Shown piece after piece: positions 23,991-36,764 of a stretch of DNA of 64,000 nucleotides. Position numbers and translations under genes: made by a program. This DNA is from Cycas panzhihuaensis (taxonomy: Eukaryota; Cycadophyta): positions 138,329,741-138,393,740 of the forward strand of contig CM041465.1 of assembly GCA_023213395.1 (NCBI GenBank). Direction: 5' to 3'. How positions within the stretch are numbered: position 1 is the first letter of the stretch; each line of letters starts with the position of its first letter. The notes under the pieces are model-generated. The model was not told the DNA's origin. It saw nothing but the letters and a program-made list of their open reading frames with translations, and did no database searches.

Positions 23991-26900
23991 CCCCCCTTTA
24001 CTGTTTACAATGTTAAGTTGGACACCAAGACCATCTTTGAATTTTATAAACTTTTCTCTACCAAGAGGCTTGGTAAAGATATTTGTTGTTTGCTCCTCTG
24101 TAAGTCTGTACTGGAGGTTGATCTCACCATTCTGCATATACTCTCTGATGAAGTGATGATGAACCTCGATGTGTTTGGTCCATGCATGAAAAACTGGATT
24201 CTTAGCTAACTTGAGTACACTTTAATTGTCACAGTAAATCCTGGTGGAGTGATCCTACTCAAGTCCAAGTTCCCCAAGAATCCATCATAGCCAGATAGCT
24301 TTAAAAGTTGCACTGACTGCAGCTTTGTACTCTGCTTCGGTGGAGGACAAGGTAATATTAAGTTGCTTCTTATAACTCCATAAACTAACTGCTAAACCAA
24401 GGGTAAAATAGTAACCCGAAATTAATCTCTTGCTATCCTAACAACCTGCCTAATCAGAATCCAAGAACCTTTCTAGAGTGAAGTTCTCATCATGTGCATA
24501 CTCAAGGCCATGCTGCAATGTACCTTTGATGTATTTAAGTATATGTTTAGCTGCATTCCAATGTTTCTGATTGGGTTGAGGCATATATCGTGAACAAATC
24601 CCAACTGCAAATGAAATATCTAGTCAAGTATTGGTGAGATAAATGAGGTTACCAATCAACTGTCAGTAAAGTGTGGGATCTGTAAGTGCAGCTTCCTCAT
24701 TGAGAGTAAGCTTAATTCCATTCTCCATTGGTGTAGGCGATGGCTTGCAGTTGTGCATCCTGAACCACTGTAAAATGTCCCAAGAATATTTTACTTGGGA
24801 GATGAAGATATAGCCTGGTTGTTGCAATACCTCAAAGCCTAAGAAATAATGGAGAAGTCTAATATCTGTCATCTCGAAACTTCTCTTTAAGTTATCCTGA
24901 AGAATGTTTATCATATTAGTATCATTGCCAGTGATTACTAAGTCATCTACATACAAGACAATAAAAATGACATGATTCTTTTCATGTTTGATGTATAGGT
25001 TAGGGTCTGAAGTGGATCGATGAAACCCATGTCTCAAGAAGTAATCATCAATTTTTGAGTACCATGCTCTTGGAGCTTGTTTTAAGCCATATAGTGCCTT
25101 TTTTAGATGGCATACTAGATGCTCCTTGCCTTGTACCTTATAATAGGGAGGTTGCTCCAAGTATACCTGCTCCTGAAGATCGCCATTAAGAAAGGTGCTC
25201 TTCACATCCATCTAAAAGACTGGCCATTTACATTGAGCAGCTAAGGCCAAGATGAGTCTGCTAGTGTTCATATTGGCCACTGGTGCAAAAGTCTCCTCAT
25301 AGTCTATGCCTTCCTTTTGTTTAATTCCTTTTGCCACAAGGCGGGCCTTTTACTGCTTAAGTATACCATCAAAATATAATTTAGTCTTGTAGATCCATTT
25401 GCAACTGATTACCTATTTGTGTTTAGGCAATTCAACCAAATCCCAAGTACCATTCTTTTCAATAGAATGAATTTCTTCATCCATAGCAGCCTTCCAATTT
25501 TCATTTTTAGAAGCCTCCTTAAAAGTGGAAGGCTCATCAACACATAGCACTTCATCCATAAGTGCAAAATTGGTTTGCTACCTATATTTTGATGGATGTT
25601 TTCCTTCAATGATGTGGTCATCCTGTACTATTTAAGTGTACCATTTTGGTAACTTTTGAATTGAAGTGACTTGAAACTCAAGATCTTCTGGTCTAAGTGG
25701 TTAATCAACAAAAGATGTGCTAGGATCAAGTGAATCCAAATCAGATGATGTGGGCGGTCCAGCAGGTGCAGATGATGTACGTGGAGTAGAAGATCGAGAG
25801 GGAAGGAAAGCCTCAACAATCTTTTTGCCTTTATCAATAAGAGGTTGTATGGATATTATTTGCAACTCCTTATGATCGTCTTCAGTAAAGATTGCATCTC
25901 TTAAGAGATGCATTTTCTTCCCAATAGGATCATACAACTTGTAGGCTTTGTTATGAATGGCATAACCTACAAAGATGCATTTTAGACTATGCTTGTCTAA
26001 TTTTGTTCTTTGTTGATCGGGGATGTGCATATAAGCAGTGAACCCAAAAGTCCTTAAATAGCTGATAGTTGGTTTTTTGCCAGACTATGCCTCCTCGGGT
26101 GTGATATCGGTGACTGATGTAGTTAGACTTCGATTGGCCACATAGGCAGCTATATGGAATGTCTCTGCCCAATAAGCTTGAGTGAGTCCTTGTGCATGCA
26201 TCATTGCTTTGGCTTTATTAGCCAAAGTTCTGTTCATTCTTTCGGAGACTCCATTTTGTTGAGGAGTGTGAGGAATAGTAAGTTGTCTCTGAATGTCATT
26301 GTTCTTGTAGAATTGGGTGAATTCATTTGAAGTAAATTCATCTCCATTATCTATTCTTAATGTTTTGATAGAGTGACTAGACTCGTTTTCCACTTCAAGC
26401 TTGAATTCTTTGAATCTTGAAAAAGCCTCATACTTGTGCTTTATGAAGTAGACCCAGACTTTATGAGAAAAGTCATTAATGAAAGAGATATAGTACAAAG
26501 CTCTTCCAAAAGATGACATGGACATAGGTTCACACAAATCTGAGTGTACCAGTTGCAAAGGATGTGATGCACGCCAAGCTTTACCTTTAGGGAAAGGCAA
26601 GTGATGTTGAGTCCCCATTATGCATGCTTCACAAAGATATTTTGTGCCATATATGTTTGGAAGCCCATGTACTATGTTTTTGTTGATCATCTTTCTAAGA
26701 TTGTCTAAGCTCAGATGGCGTATGATACAATCGAACTAGAGTAAGCAGAATTAAGTGTTATATTATTAGCATCCAATTTATAGAGGCCATAATCCTCATA
26801 TCCAACAACTACTACTTAGTCATATTTGTCACTTATTACATATTTCCCATTTCTGAATAAGACGCTCATCTGTTGCTTGTCCAACTTCCTAACAAATAAG

Positions 26901-28120
26901 AAGTTTTTATCCATAGAAGGTATGAAGTAGGCATTGCCATTGGGAAATGAAGAGGAAGGATTAGAAGAAGAGTGAAAATGAGCTATTGTGCCTATTCCAG
27001 AAATCTTAAGAGATTGATTGTTGCCAAAGGTCACTAATTAACCTTTTCCTTCCTTGATGTCGGTAAGGAGTTCTTCACTCCCAGTCATGTGTTGTGAAGC
27101 TCTAGAATCAATGATCCAAGTTTCATCAACCTTGGATGATTGATAAGCACAAAATAGTTTATCTTCATCTATAAACTGATTGAAGCGGCGTTGATTGCCA
27201 CATCTAAAACCTCCCCTTCCTCTTTGACCTCCTCGATAGGCACCTCGATTTAGTCAAGGGGGTTGCTACTGCTGCTGTTGCTAGAATCTTTGTTGGAATT
27301 ACTGGAATGGCTACTATTGCTGTTGACGTAGATCTGCTTGCTTATTCTTACAATCAAGTGCAATGTGGCCAGGTTTGCCACAATAATAACACATAACATT
27401 GGTCTTTGAGGAACTAATATTCATATTTCCAAACTGCTTTGACAGTGTAGGTTTGGGGTTCTGTTTAGCCTTTGATTTGGCCGTGAATGCACCTAATGTT
27501 GATGGTTCATCCTCATTATCCTTGGTATAAATTTGTTTCTCTTGAAGCAATAAACTTTCAAATTCATTAAATGACATTCTTTTAAAAGAATCATCTCTTG
27601 TAGTAGAAGATATAAAGCCATTGTAGTCCTTTGGCAAAGCTTTGGTGATAGATGTTACAAGTTCATCTCTTATTACTAGACTACCTAGTATATTCAACTC
27701 ATTACATACCTCCTTAATGGAGGAAAGAAAAGTTAACATAAGCTTGATAAACTTTACATAATACAACTTGGCTTTTGCCATCAAAATGCAAGCTTCATCT
27801 CACCTTTCATACAAAGAGGACAAAATGTCCCAAGCTTCCTTAGAAGTTTTTGCACATACAATATTTTGATCCACATATACATCAACAATCATATGAAGGA
27901 ATACTAAAATAATTTCATCTTTGGCTTCCCAAGCAGCATCAGCAGGTTGAACAGTTATATTGCCATTGACAATAGGTACAGGTTAGGGTATCCTTCCAGA
28001 AATATAACCCCAAAATTCATTCATTATCAACAGATTCTGAGTGATCCTCTTCCATTCTTGATAGTTATCTTGACCTGTTAATCTAATGGTGCATGCATTA
28101 AGCATGTTAATAGCATCCAT
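23985..28120 (-). pseudogene. Ty1/copia gag-pol polyprotein, all domains present, broken by stops and a frameshift
   Basis: gag starts at 28120 (MDAINMLNACTIRL, then NYQEWKRI) and contains the zinc knuckle CYYCGKPGHIALDC near 27370. Protease has WIIDSRASQHMTG near 27110, with Arg where the catalytic DSG has Gly. A frame change near 26720 precedes the pre-integrase motif RHLSLDNLRKM. Integrase shows CEACIMGTQHHLPF, LVHSDLCEPM, LRIDNGDEFTS and HTPQQNGVSERMNRTL, so the D-D-E residues are present. RT is readable at 24663-25211 (MDVKSTFLNGDLQEQVYLEQ, LKQAPRAWY, YVDDLVITGND near 24945). RNase H has SSTEAEYKAAV and KHIEVHHHFIREY. Length and domain order are those of a full copia polyprotein. At least a dozen in-frame stops occur, many in conserved Gln, Trp or Arg positions. 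gag and protease share one frame; integrase to the end shares another. Confidence 0.95.
23991..24000 (-). other. Polypurine tract of the copia element
   Basis: On the minus strand TAAAGGGGGG directly precedes the LTR start TGTTAAACC. Confidence 0.85.
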
Positions 28121-30307
28121 GTTTCAGTTGTAAGGCTTGAAGCTAGCAGATAACTTGGAAACTTAAAGCTTTCGTCGCTTAAGTTCCACCTTCTAACGAA
28201 ACCAATAGTATTGATTTTACTAGAAGATCTAACAACTGAATGGAATGATGAGGGGTGGAGGACTAGGCTATGGAGTTGGTCCAACTTTGATCTATAGAAA
28301 AGATCAAACTGTTGACCAAGTTAAATCTAGGACAAGGCTGGTAGGGTTGATCTGCATGGATGTACCATGCTTTCCCTGGGATTCACATCCCCAATAACAC
28401 CCTTTTCAAACCTCCTTTCCCTCAAGCAACCTTAAGTATTGTGCACTAACCATACAGTCAGTTAGTCCCCTAGGGAATGCACCAAGCTTAAGGTTATTTC
28501 ATAAGCAAGGATTGAACCTTTTTCGGGCCTCTCCAACAAGATTTTTAAGTTACTTTTAGAAAGTTAAAGTGAACTTAAGATTTATTTTACTTGGATGATA
28601 TACTTATGAAAAGTACTTAATTAAGCTTACAATGAAAATAGGCTTAAAAAAGAAGCAAGCTAGTACATTAAATGAACATTTAAAGTGTTGTTTACAATGA
28701 GCACTTAATGAATTGAGAGTGCTTATACTGATCTAAGTAAAGAAAGATGCTTTTGTACAATGAGTTTTGTAAGAAAAATATTTTGAAAAGATGCTAAGTA
28801 CTCAAAGAAGTAAAGCAAAACCTTGTGATGAAAGTACAAGTGAGTTTCTTTTAATGCTCAAAAAGTGAAGAGAAGAAGACCACTTTCTAAATGATGACAC
28901 AAAGCACCAAGTGTTAGGACTTTAAAATAGTCCCAATGATAAAAAAAATGAAGAGATTTTATTAAGTAAGAAGTATTCATGAGCCCTTTTTAAGACTAAG
29001 GGCACTAGGTCACCATGCAAGGTGCCTTAAAATGAGTGTTGAAATAGTGATAAATATCACTTTTGACAAAGTATCAATACTTAAAATCACTTTCAACGAG
29101 ACTTTTTAACACTTACAAACATGGAATAAGTGTAAGATAAAGCTTAAAGTGCTTAAAAATAAAGGTTGAAATTTAAATTTTTTTTTTGTAACTTTGAGCA
29201 ATAAGGACACCATGCAGGGAGCCTTGATTGAGGACTTAAACCCAGAAATTTTAATATCCAACCAACAATATTTAGAGAAATATTCTTAAAAGTATAACAT
29301 AAGGTTCAAAAATCAAAAGTTTGATTTGAATTTTTAAAAAAAAAAAATCATTCATGGCAGTGTGACTTGGATGGCTCCCGTGGACACGCAAATGATGAGA
29401 ACAGCATGTAGTGACCTATGTTTGTGCTGAAAATTTAGGAGGAGAGGTACCCAAATGGTATCCAACTCCCTCTAAAATCTCAAGGCTTTTCGTTAAGTAT
29501 GCATAGAGCTGCAAGTAATTGAAGTTATGGCTGGTTACACGTCCTTGAGAAAGGAAAACTGAAGTCATACGGTTGTCTAGGGTTTTAAACCCTCATATTA
29601 ATCACTAAAACTCTTCACTTAAGTCTGCTACAGTTGCATGCAGGTTCAGTATGTGGATAACCAATTTGATATGAGAAAAAAGAGTTAAAAACAGTAATTT
29701 TTTATGCTTTTTAAATGGGGTTTCAAGGCTGAAAATGCCCAGAAATTGATCCACAGCCTATAAGGGGTCTCAAACTTCAAGTAAATTCATTCTAAGAGCT
29801 TCAAATGGCTAGATAATAGCTCAGCACCCAAATGTGAGAAAAAAATTAGCTAAAGAATACAGATTTTAGTAGAAAAATTACAAAAAACGTGAGTAAACTT
29901 GCCCAAATTTGAGGAACAACTGATACAAATTAATTGCAAAACATTTATGAGCCTTAATAAATGCTTACAAAGATGATTTATAGTCACAAAGTGATCTAAT
30001 ATCTCAGATCTACCTCTTATCTCCAAAAAAAATATTTTTTTCTTGAAGAAAAATTAAAGAAAAAGCACTATTTTTGAAGAAAATAGTGTTGCACCCTTTG
30101 ATAGAGATCTGGAAAAAAAATTCAGATCTAAAAGTAACTTTGCTTCAACCTTCAACACTGCTCCAAGAAGCTTGAATCTACAGAAAATAGGTCTTAGCAA
30201 ACTTTGGATAACCTTCGGAGGGCGAAGGTCGTCACCAAGGGTTTGTAACCCTTCTTTGAATCTCCCTGAGCAGAAAAAATCAAAACAAAGGGAACTAGTC
30301 TCCTCTA
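28121..30307 (-). other. Long leader (about 2.2 kb) of the copia element
   Basis: This lies between the gag start and the primer-binding site and shows no recognisable protein on either strand. It is A-rich on the plus strand. Open frames at 28078-28284, 30054-30320 and 30172-30369 lack motifs. A leader this long is unusual for copia elements. The pol-less family at 36.9-54 kb also has a long leader. Confidence 0.7.
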
Positions 30308-30319
30308 GCTCTAATACCA
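30308..30319 (-). other. Primer-binding site of the copia element
   Basis: On the minus strand TGGTATTAGAGC lies two bases after the LTR end. It is one transition away from the initiator tRNA-Met complement TGGTATCAGAGC. Confidence 0.85.
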
Positions 30320-30321
30320 AA

Positions 30322-30874
30322 TGTGAAAAGGGGCCTAATGGCCTGATAATCCCAAGATCTAGAAGCTAGGTTCACTCTAGTTCTAAAAATCAACAAATGC
30401 TAACAAGTATGATACTCTTAAGATGAAAAACATAAGCAAGACAAACCATGAAAAAGAAGGAGCAAGAAAATGATACCAAATATGTGGGGTTGGAATTGGT
30501 CCAACCTCCAAATGAATAACAGTTTGATTAGCAACCGATAGCATAACAATCTGACTCCAACTCTATATGAGAACAATGAGGAGAGGTCTCAGTATATAGA
30601 GTGAAATGAGAGACCTAAGGCATTAGATGTTTGACAAGTGTCAAACATCCAAGTTACATGCCTTGCATATAAGACATGTGTCCTTTTGGGACTCTCAAAT
30701 GAGCAAAAGTGCATGGGGGTCCATTTGACCCTTTAGTGACAATGTTGTGTCACTAGAAGAATGTGGGTGTGCACTTTATCACTTAAGTGATAAGTCATCC
30801 CTAAAGCATAAAAGTATAAATATTACATAAAAAATAAAGTACATAATCTTAACATATAAACATAAGGTTTAACA
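30322..30874 (-). repeat. 5' LTR of the copia element
   Basis: TGTGAAAAGG to GGTTTAACA in plus orientation. It matches 23439-23990 throughout, with scattered substitutions and a few small indels. Confidence 0.93.
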
Positions 30875-30879
30875 GTCTT

Positions 30880-30903
30880 AATATATAAACATAAGATTTA
30901 ACA
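30880..30903 (-). repeat. Displaced 24-bp tail of the older copia LTR
   Basis: After the GTCTT duplication the sequence 'aatatataaacataagattt' plus 'aaca' completes the LTR interrupted at 23438. This shows the nested insertion site directly. Confidence 0.85.
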
Positions 30904-30960
30904 CGTCCTCTACAAATTCCTTCATAGAAGTTCTTCATAACCTTTTGAGCTTCCTATCAA
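30904..30960 (-). pseudogene. Continuation of the chromovirus RT beyond the nested copia elements
   Basis: The minus strand reads MKEFVED immediately before the insertion. Removing the inserts joins it in frame to MGIIQPS at 22908, the normal order at the RT entrance. Sequence further upstream (31000 on) no longer looks like gypsy pol, so the relic is truncated or too decayed to read. Confidence 0.55.
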
Positions 30961-31870
30961 ATTAAATATTTCCCAGTTCTAACATGATGATATCATATGA
31001 TGATCCTACTTATTGAGAGCTCATTTTAAAGCTTGTTTAGAATGTAAACATGTATTCCAATGGATCATGTTATGTGTATTTATAAGCCACTTTGGGTGAT
31101 GTGATGGATTGCATATGTATCCAATCAAGTTATTTGGTATGCTTCTTATTTATCTCAAAGTGTGTGGACAAGTGGACTAATGTAAAAGTTTCTTTTAAAA
31201 GATTATGATACATTTGAGGGTCAACATTATGTATTTAGAAAGTGTGAAGCTATATATAGAGTGAAAATACCACACATATGAAGCATGAGACTACATATGT
31301 AGTATGTGAATCTAATATGAAGTATGGAGGCCATATACAAAATATAAAAGTTGCATTTGAAGTATTGGAGTGCTATCCTAAAGTGTTTTCCAAGGGTGCA
31401 ACCTTCAAAACCCATGTCTTAAGCCATTATGAAACTATTCAAAATCTGAATTATGGTGTGTAAAAGAAGCCATTATTAGGTAGCCTTTGTATAATTCTAA
31501 GAGAAAGCACTAAGCTCATTTACAGGTACTGAGATTTTTGTAAAGATGTGACATAGAGAGAAGACATAAAAGAAGTGGATTCAAGTTGCCTTCCAAAATT
31601 GGGTACATTAATTGTTGATAGAAGTGATATGAAAGAGACTTAAATAAATGAAGTTTACAACTACAGGCTAATAAAACTATCATTGACTCTAGATTAGATA
31701 GCATTCATTCAAGACCTAAATTAGATACATCAATACTAAATTTATATAATTTTTAAAATTTAGAAAAATTATTTTAAAGGGAGGATATGTCTAATTTAAA
31801 TAAGACAACAAGGATAATTCTAACCTTTACTAGAGGTTTCATATTATAGGTCTAATCACCACTTTCATAT
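30961..31870 (+). other. Probable 3' non-coding part of an unidentified plus-strand LTR element
   Basis: No domain could be read with confidence. The assignment rests only on the strong polypurine tract and TGTTAG start at its right end. Open frames at 31227-31463 and 31516-31704 have no motif. Confidence 0.3.
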
Positions 31871-31881
31871 GAAGGGGGGGA
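31871..31881 (+). other. Polypurine tract
   Basis: GAAGGGGGGGA directly precedes TGTTAGAGTGAC. Confidence 0.6.
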
Positions 31882-32400
31882 TGTTAGAGTGACAACTTAA
31901 GTTAACTGCATATGGTTAATACTAAGTGGTGATTAATTAATGTTAAGCCAAATGATATGAATAACAAGAGCTACAACCATTAGTTAATGCATTGTTTGGG
32001 GTTCCTTAGTAGCATTTGTAACATGGATCAACCATATCAAGGAGGATGTATCAATCAACATTGAAAGAAATGTAGTCAACCGTTTTTCTTATGTGGATTT
32101 TTTTTTCAAAAAGGTTTTTCCACATTAAACCTTTGTACTATATATTTGTGGTCTTTAGATGTGCCTATTGTGTATGATAAAGGTCTTAGTTATTCAAAAA
32201 TGTATAATTTTTATTTCATGTTCCTTCACATGATTAATATGGAATAATCCTTCATGCCATATTTAGTTATCACTTATGACACTAAAGTTGTAGTTTTAAT
32301 ATGTGTTAAATAATGTGTCTAACTTATAGATGGCTCCTCTATACCCTTTAGTAATAATTTTAAAAATATTTATTTTACAGGATATCTTTTAAGGTTGAAT
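31882..32400 (+). repeat. Probable LTR start (right end unresolved)
   Basis: TGTTAGAGTGACAAC follows a classic polypurine tract. No partner LTR or right terminus was identified, so the end given is arbitrary. Confidence 0.4.
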
Positions 32401-33163
32401 GTGTAGGTCTCAATTTATTGACAATGGCAAACCCATGAGAGTAGAAAATGATAGTGGATTTGTCATTGGGCTATCAAATTATTCTTTGCTTTTGTAATCT
32501 AGTTAATTAATAGAAGATTTTTCTTTAAACTAGGGGCATACAAAACATTTGTAACTTCACACTCTTAATTATTATCCATCACTATTTTAATCGCACCACT
32601 ACCTTTAGTCTTATGTTCTATATCAACACCAAGGAACATTAAATCATGTTAGTCTTATGTTCTATATAACAACTTCAATATAGAAACTTCAACAGAATGA
32701 TATTAAGATAATAACTTTAACACGACTTCAAAATAATGACATCAACATAGCCAACCAACATCTCTCCTAAACTCAATTATATTTTGTCCTATAATATGTA
32801 AGACAATATCTCTCTTGGATAAAATTTTATAACTGTATAAGTTTATACAAAATGAGGACTTTGCAACTATTAGAAAACACCAAACAAATAGACAAGATGC
32901 TAAGATCATTTATGTATACAATAGACTCAAACAAAATAAGCATACAGGATAATACATTTGATATGGAAAATCCTTTCAACAAAAAATTGCCGTAGAATTA
33001 TAATATGATTATATTTTGACAAATCTGCGTAATATTACAATGGACTTGGATCTTTATTTACAGATCCATAAGTATCTCAAATAATTATAATGTATTATAT
33101 TTGTCGGCTCAATATATATCACAATTATATTAACAATATTTGCATAATATCTCCATATTTACA
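32401..33163. other. AT-rich stretch; right part is probably LTR of the element at 33-34 kb
   Basis: No coding family seen. On the minus strand an LTR-like start (CGTTAGAGTGCC) at about 33197 runs leftward into this region after the polypurine tract AAGAGGGGAC at 33197-33206. Its far end is not resolved. Confidence 0.4.
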
Positions 33164-33470
33164 TTAGTTAGTAAGTGGATATAATGGCACTCTAACGTCC
33201 CCTCTTAATATAAATGCAAGGTCTTGAAGTCTTCCCAAGGATTTGTCTATCTCTTTTATCCTTGTCGATAGATCCTCCCTTAAGGATAACCTTACTAAAT
33301 CCCAATTTGTATGAACCTCAATGAAATGATCTTCAGTAAGAGCTTTGGTAAACATATCCTTGAGTTGATCTTCACTTAGACAAAATCTACCTTCATCTTC
33401 CCTGATTTGATCTGCTCTTGAATGTAACGGTGATATGCGTCATATGAGTGTGATTCTTTAGAAGTACCTC
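33164..33470 (-). pseudogene. Ty1/copia RNase H C-terminal tail
   Basis: The minus strand reads YHRYIQEQIKSGKMKVDFV, then, after a frame change, MFTKALTEDHFIEVHTNWDL. This matches the C-terminal end of copia RNase H (normally an HFIREQI-like helix, then ADIFTKPL). The frame runs up to the polypurine tract and into the LTR. RT and integrase are missing. Confidence 0.75.
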
Positions 33471-33709
33471 CAACAGTCCCTATAATCATAGGCTCCTCTC
33501 ACACTAACACTTAGTTTGTAGTTCTCAGCTTATTCCTTGACTAAACTAAAGAGGTTGAGCCACTTGATCCATGTAGATATCCTTTTCAATTCTCTATTAA
33601 AGAATGCTAACCTCCCAATCATTTGATGTGACTCCTAATTATATACAGCTACCAATGTTAGGATCAATTAGATTATGAACAACATAGAGACTAGCAAAAA
33701 TATCTCCTT

Positions 33710-34047
33710 ATAACTAATTCCTTCTTTTTTTTGAAGTTATGTGTACAATTTAAATTTAAGGTTTATCCCCCATAAATTGATTCTAGAGTATCCCAAATAG
33801 ATTTGGATGTAGTTAACTCACTAAAATTAATAAAAACATCATCATTTATTGTGCTAAAGATTAACACTATGACTTCATTATCCTTTCTTAAGTTTTCTTT
33901 AAAATTTTGTTCATCTTCTAGGTAACCATATTCAACAAATTTTTAAAGATTATTTGCACTAAGTTGTGGTTTTAATAAGTCCTTTTAAATGTGAAAATTA
34001 GTACCATCAAATGCGGGAATTAACACATCATCTAGATAAGTTGTCAT
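33710..34047 (-). pseudogene. Copia-type gag N-terminal fragment (UBN2-like), related to the pol-less family
   Basis: It starts MTTYLDDVLIPAFDGTNF at 34047 and continues with KFVEYGYLEDEQNFKENL and INDDVFINFSELTTSKSI, ending WDTLESIYGG. This aligns with the gag at 37966 (IDDNVFSKVCEMTTSKSV, DTLDSIYGG) and the one at 54117-56574. It has three stops. Soon after YGG the gag homology ends. About 240 bp of unassigned sequence then leads into an RNase H tail, so the rest of gag and most of pol are gone. Confidence 0.8.
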
Positions 34048-36260
34048 TTATAATTCATGAATTCAAATGAATAAGTAAAGGCCTTTAATAATTGAATAAT
34101 ATAGAGCAAGCAATAAATTCTTTTCAACAAATTCTAATATAAATTCCTTAATCAATGTAGATAAGTAATGAGATTAAATACATATCCTTTTTAAGACAAA
34201 TACTTTTCTTTAGGATGAAACTAAATCAATCAATGATTTTATGTAAACCTTAAAAGTAAAGGGTTAAAGCAAGCAAAAGATAGTTTGAAATATATATACT
34301 ATCTTTTAGATGAATGCCTTTGTAAAGTAATGAAAAGTAACTTGATAATATATGATTCGAGAATATTGTTTGTAAGATAACTTTCATGTGGGTTTAAATA
34401 AGTTTTGCAAAAGAATGAAGTGCTTTGAATGCTTATATGCAATAGAATACACCTTAAAAATGCTTTGAAAGCTTGAAATAAAACCAAGTAAACCTTCACT
34501 ATATAAATGAAATCATTAAGAGTAAATATAAGATCTTTTAAATCAAAGAAATATGTATATATATACTTTAAACATGCTTATGGAATAAACCATAAATGAA
34601 TACCTTAAAAGAGACAACAATTAGCCTAAAATAAGCAATAAATAAGCTTTAGGATAGCTTTGAATCAAATTTATAAGCTAAAAAGTAAAATGAAAACTTT
34701 AGAATAGGGTTAGAGTACACCAGTTTGACATTTTTAATCTAAAGGGGGTTCCTTCTCTTTAGAAGGCCAAAATGGAACTTAATAGCTATAAAAACTCAAT
34801 TGTAAGCTTCTAAAATAAGCAAGAGATGCCAACAACTAATTAATATCTCAATGATAAATAAATATATTGAGTAAGAGCAAAATGTTTTGCTTGAGATATT
34901 TAAGAATATATTCAATTAGGACCAAATAGGAGACTTAACATTAACTACTTTAAAGAGTTTCAAAACAATATCAAATTGAAGTAAAACTTATTCCAATGTG
35001 AAGAATATTGAAAACTCTTTCCGACTAATCCAACCGCTCAAAAATCAGTCTCCTGGAGCTCAAGATATTAATGAATATATATGAGGACCCTTTTAAGGAC
35101 TCACAATGGAGCCACAGGGCTGAACTACTATAAAATTTAAATTATATCTTTGTAGAATGATATGAAAATAACCATATAGATATTAGAGATCCCTTAGTAT
35201 GTCATAAGCTAAAGAAACTTAAAAAAAAAGACTTTATTATTGCTAAAAATAATGAACTAAAACAAATAGGTTACCTTAGCTTCACTCGGTTTAAAAACCT
35301 ACAAAATAACTTCAAACCAGATTTAAAAAGAAAAAAAAACTATCATGTAGAGGATTGAACCAACTTTCTAACAAAATAGACAGTTTGAAAAATGGAGCTC
35401 GTATACTAGAGTTATTATAGAAAAGGTAAGAGGACCTCTTTGTGGTTAACAAAATAAAGGCTGAACGAATGGGTCACTTTGAATGATTAAATATCAGTCG
35501 AAAAAGTATCAAATTTGATAAATGAATAGTCTACACTGTAGTTCTTAGAAAAACAAATGCAATGGACATAGTTTCACTAAAAACTAATAAGCTAGAGAGA
35601 AGATACAATAAAAAATGTGATACAGACTCTTTGAGAGAAAAATATAAAGAAAACTTTATAATTAAAAAGGTGATTAGCCCCTTTGATCAATAAGCTTAAG
35701 GTCACTTGAGGTTAAATAAGATCGCAAACTAATGTTAAAGGGGGGCTAAATCAAAATTGCACCCAGATTTGAAACAACAATCAAATTTAATTGAATTTAA
35801 ATTAAACTTTATAAAAAAATAAATATTTCTTTAAAAAAAAACTCACTCGTTAATGACGTGGCTTGTAGAATAAAAAATGATTATTCAAAATGAGAAGATC
35901 AATAAAAAAGATCGAATCACTTACCATGATGGGTGCCCTGATTATAGCTCCAAAAAAATATATGAAAATATATAAAAAATAAATTAGAAAATAAATAAAA
36001 TAGTGTGGAAAAATGATTACGCCAGTGATGCTTTAACCCCATCTCTTTCTGTCTCTACCAATGATTGATGTATGTTGTTTGATTAGTGTGTTTGGCTCCC
36101 TATTGTCTGAAATTAGTAGGTCTAAACTCATGGTGGTAGTGAATGGTTAGGTAGAGCTCACGAATTTATAAACTATCAATCTGGTGAACGAAAGACTACA
36201 GCAATGTTGATAATCTAACAATATAAATCTCGCTATAAATATAAATAATTTTATGTATGA
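34048..36260 (-). other. Leader-like AT-rich region of the 33-34 kb copia relic
   Basis: No coding signal is recognisable. Patches resemble the leader of the pol-less element: 'ccctttgatcaataagc' near 35680 against 'cccctttaacaaaataac' near 39730, each followed by 'aggt', a GGGGGCT block and an AT-rich run. This supports kinship with that family. No convincing 5' LTR was found. Confidence 0.45.
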
Positions 36261-36633
36261 CAAAAGCTCCAACACAGAAATCATGGCCTTTGCACATCGA
36301 GATAGACTTGGCATTTATATGTCAAATATTATTATTAATAAATATGGGAAAGACTATAAAAATAAAACACTAACTACCTTGGCCCGTAATATAAAATGAA
36401 AAATTCAGTGCTCACCAGATGATTCTATAGGAATGAGACTGGGAAGCAGTTTAGTAGATTATGATAATGATGACAAAGTGCTAGCAGGTATAACTTAATT
36501 AATTATTCTCGAAAGGAAGATCAAGAAAAATAATTAAAATGATCATTAGAAATGTAAGGGTAGTTAGTGAAGAAACAATAGCCAATCTAAATGGGAGACC
36601 AATCATACCCTGTGGTTGGTGTTAAATATATTT

Positions 36634-36764
<131 letters not shown>

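Larger units (their letters stand above)
23434..30879. mobile_element. Complete Ty1/copia element (7436 bp) on the minus strand, flanked by GTCTT duplications
   Basis: The element spans 23439-30874 and has LTRs of 552 and 553 bp. In minus-strand order it contains LTR, primer-binding site, a leader of about 2.2 kb, gag, protease, integrase, RT, RNase H, polypurine tract and LTR. GTCTT occurs at 23434-23438 and 30875-30879 as the 5-bp target duplication. By eye the two LTRs differ at roughly 8-9 percent of positions, so the insertion is not recent. It sits inside a solo LTR of its own family. Confidence 0.93.
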
